From the NCBI RefSeq assembly GCF_028551255.1, contig NZ_CP117029.1, positions 2,914,001 to 2,978,000 of the forward strand: a DNA stretch of 64,000 nt, written 5' to 3'. The notes under the pieces were generated by a model, which made no database searches, was not told the origin of the DNA, and worked only from the letters and a program-made list of their open reading frames with translations. Below, piece after piece: positions 62,106 through 64,000 of the stretch. Origin of the DNA: Vibrio tubiashii. Lineage in GTDB: Bacteria > Pseudomonadota > Gammaproteobacteria > Enterobacterales > Vibrionaceae. Both the position numbers and the translations under genes were made by a program. Each line of letters begins with the position of its first letter. Position 1 is the first letter of the stretch.

Positions 62106-62599
62106 TGATGAAAAACACACGCGGCTTTACGCTAATAGAATTGGTCATTGTCATCGTCGTACTCGGCATTCTTGCTGTTACTGCCCTGCCTCGTTTACTC
62201 GACCTACAAAGCGACGCCCGAACCTCAGCCTTGCAAGGCTTAAAAGGGGCAATGCAAGGCGCTAATGATCAGTTAATTGGCGCTTCTGCTATAGCTGGTC
62301 TCGACACTGCCGCTAGCGGCTCTGTCACCGTAGAGGGCGAAAGCGTCAGCATCGTTTACGGTTATGCTAAAGCAGACAATGCCAATGCTTGGGCAAAGAT
62401 CATTGATGCTAATATTGCAGATGCCACTTTCGGCGCTGATGGTGCCGATTGGTATTTCAGTAATACCAACGCCAATGATGGAATTATCTTGTATATGCCA
62501 AGGAGTCGTCGTCAGTCTTCTCTCAATTGTTACCTGCAATATAACGAAGCAACCTCAAACGCCTCACCCAGTATTAACTTGACCACCACTGGTTGTTAA
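62105..62599 (+). CDS. Type IV prepilin-like protein (MSHA-like), orphan
   Basis: A 164-residue protein with a class III signal: short basic leader (MMKNTRG), processing before Phe, Glu5 of the mature chain, and a hydrophobic helix (FTLIELVIVIVVLGILAVTA). Two cysteines near the C-terminus (SSLNCY and TTGC) could form the D-region disulfide of type IV pilins. It most resembles MSHA-type subunits. Its ATG overlaps the epmB stop (ATG 62108 is an alternative). No assembly genes are nearby, so it may be a minor pilin using machinery encoded elsewhere. Confidence 0.87.
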   Translation: MMKNTRGFTLIELVIVIVVLGILAVTALPRLLDLQSDARTSALQGLKGAMQGANDQLIGASAIAGLDTAASGSVTVEGESVSIVYGYAKADNANAWAKIIDANIADATFGADGADWYFSNTNANDGIILYMPRSRRQSSLNCYLQYNEATSNASPSINLTTTGC

Positions 62600-62676
62600 T
62601 TTTGTCCTTAAGATAAAAATCTTTTGTTCGATAGGCAGGTCTAATCTATGCATACTCCGACGTTTTGGAGGTCACG

Positions 62677-63180
62677 ATGCAACCAGACATGCAACCCACT
62701 ATCGAACAATTTCTCGACCTAGGCCCATTCAGTTGGTGGGCTCTACTCTGTTGTGCCGTTAACGGTATTCTTATTGGCGTTGAACGACAAACACGCGGCA
62801 AACCTGTTGGTATTCGCACCTCGATTTTGGTGATTTCTGGCACCTACTTGTTTATGTCGATGGCGGTTTCACTCTCACCCAATACATTAGATCAAGCGCG
62901 AGTGCTCGGTCAGATCATTACTGGAGTAGGATTTCTTGGCGCAGGGGTAATGATGACCCTAGATGGCAAAATACATGGTGTCACCTCCGCTGCCGTCATA
63001 TGGGTATTGGCGGCCATCGGCATGATGATTGGTCTCGGTTATATGCAGCAATCCGTGCTCCTCACCGTACTGGCACTTACCGTACTACTTGGCGTCGATA
63101 AAGCCGAGAACCGGATCAAAGCCCTACGCCGTGGCGTTCACCAAAAATTTCAAAAGCGTAGAAACAAACTAAACTCGTGA
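62677..63180 (+). CDS. MgtC/SapB-family membrane protein
   Basis: A 167-residue protein with the MgtC N-terminal membrane domain: four to five helices and the signature GILIGVERQTRGKPVGIRTS then GVGFLGAGVM. The cytoplasmic C-terminal domain of Salmonella MgtC (about 230 aa in all) is missing; only a short basic tail remains. ATG 62677 follows TTGGAGG. Role (magnesium or acid stress, ATP synthase control) is not established for this short form. Confidence 0.87.
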   Translation: MQPDMQPTIEQFLDLGPFSWWALLCCAVNGILIGVERQTRGKPVGIRTSILVISGTYLFMSMAVSLSPNTLDQARVLGQIITGVGFLGAGVMMTLDGKIHGVTSAAVIWVLAAIGMMIGLGYMQQSVLLTVLALTVLLGVDKAENRIKALRRGVHQKFQKRRNKLNS

Positions 63181-63351
63181 TCTCTACGAGCAAACCAATA
63201 CAAAGCCATTGTTTAAAGTGCAATTTTTGATTCGAAACAAGGAATAGCTCGATAGTTAATCGCTGTGACTAGAGAAGCAAATAGGCTCACGTTTCCACCT
63301 ACCACTTTTGGGTAGCATAGCTCTATGTTTATACCAATGTAGGGTTTGATT

Positions 63352-64000
63352 ATGTTTTACGTGCATATGCTCCTGCTTCTGACGGTTATATTTATCGGTA
63401 TCCGCCATGGAGGCATAGCTTTCGGTTTGCTCGGGGGCTTGGGTGTTTCGGTTCTCGCGTTTGTATTTGGTGTCGCGCCGGGTTCGCCACCGATCAGTGT
63501 TATGCTGATCATTCTCGCCGTGGTCGCTGCCTCTGCGACGCTAGAAGCAACGGGCGGCCTCAAGCTGTTAGTGAAGTTTGCTGAGCGATTGTTGCGTAAG
63601 CATCCAAGCCAAATCGTGTTTCTTGGTCCACTTTGTACCTATTCGTTGACGGTATTAGTCGGAACGGGTCACTCTGTCTACCCACTTCTGCCTGTTATCT
63701 ATGATGTGGCCTACAAGAAAGGCATTCGTCCTGAGCGTCCTATGGCGATGGCAACCGTTGCATCACAAATGGGGATTACGGCTAGCCCGATCGCCGCTGC
63801 CGCTGCGGTAGTAATGGCAACCGCAGCCGATAACCACTTGGACATCAGTCTGGTTAACGTGTTACTGGTGACCATACCTGCGACGTTAATTGGTGTGTTA
63901 GTTGGCTGTTTGTGGAGCCTGAAACGCGGTAAGGAATTGGATCAAGATCCAGCCTTTATCGAGCGCTGCCAAGATCCCGAGTTTAAAGCTCAGCTGATTG
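63352..64000 (+). CDS. Anaerobic C4-dicarboxylate transporter (Dcu family), N-terminal part (3' end outside window)
   Basis: The first 216 residues of a DcuA/DcuB-type carrier, still open at the window end. Motifs shared with the family include GGIAFGLLGGLGVSVLAFVFG, PGSPPISVMLIILAVVAASATL, GTGHSVYPLLPVIYDVA and IRPERPMAMATVASQMGI. It would exchange fumarate, aspartate or succinate across the inner membrane, mainly in anaerobic growth. DcuA and DcuB cannot be told apart from this part. ATG 63352 has AGGG 7 nt upstream. Confidence 0.9.
   Translation, partial: MFYVHMLLLLTVIFIGIRHGGIAFGLLGGLGVSVLAFVFGVAPGSPPISVMLIILAVVAASATLEATGGLKLLVKFAERLLRKHPSQIVFLGPLCTYSLTVLVGTGHSVYPLLPVIYDVAYKKGIRPERPMAMATVASQMGITASPIAAAAAVVMATAADNHLDISLVNVLLVTIPATLIGVLVGCLWSLKRGKELDQDPAFIERCQDPEFKAQLI

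Overview
The window is a stretch of Vibrio-type gammaproteobacterial chromosome (most likely chromosome I). Gene order is that of the Vibrio/enteric core: yheO-tusDCB-rpsL-rpsG-fusA-tuf-bfd-bfr, slyX/fkpA, hflC-hflK-hflX-hfq-miaA-mutL-amiB-tsaE/queG, tRNA-Gly locus-orn/rsgA-psd, gpmI-envC, hemE-nudC/rsd, rpoC-rpoB-rplL-rplJ-rplA-rplK-nusG-secE-tuf-tRNAs/coaA, tpiA, rraA-menA-efp/epmB. The eptA-dgkA pair, DASS carrier, dCache chemoreceptor, tRNA array mixing initiator and glycine tRNAs, and AT-leaning codon use also fit Vibrio. I cannot name the species.

Layout. 1-1246: end of eptA plus dgkA. 1265-8793 (minus): iron storage (bfr, bfd) downstream of the str operon and the tusDCB sulfur relay. 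8979-11321: FkpA lipoprotein, WD40 lipoprotein, slyX and a DUF2065 protein. 11385-20492 (minus): amiB-mutL-miaA-hfq-hflX-hflK-hflC superoperon, with queG divergent. 21804-23570: intergenic DnaA boxes and an array of six tRNA-Gly(GCC), four initiator tRNAs and one decayed tRNA. 23828-35067: lipoprotein, orn, rsgA, psd, DASS carrier, chemoreceptor, DMT permease, gpmI and envC. 35119-39680: DHH phosphoesterase, TetR regulator, hemE, a candidate small RNA, nudC and rsd. 40046-54091 (minus): rpoBC, ribosomal protein and nusG-secE operons, second tuf copy and four tRNAs. 54298-64000: coaA, DUF805 protein, tautomerase, tpiA, MATE pump, rraA-menA, efp/epmB, orphan prepilin, MgtC-like protein and a Dcu carrier cut by the window end.

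How the genes work together. Most of the window makes or tunes the gene-expression machinery: RNA polymerase core, Rsd, NusG, L1/L10/L11/L7-L12, S7/S12, EF-G, two EF-Tu genes, EF-P with its modifier EpmB, RsgA, initiator tRNA, and tRNA modification (TusBCD, MiaA, QueG, TsaE). AmiB and its activator EnvC split septal murein. EptA releases diacylglycerol that DgkA can recycle. HflK/HflC control FtsH.

The least ordinary signals are mostly non-coding: a DnaA-box cluster at the position of the E. coli datA locus, competing hairpins between rpsG and fusA, a duplicated tRNA array with a pseudo-tRNA, a dispersed intergenic element whose octamer segment has expanded to about 12 copies after rsd, an orphan terminator implying a small RNA between hemE and nudC, and a sharp gene-conversion boundary between the tuf copies. 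I saw no phage, insertion sequence, CRISPR or defence system.
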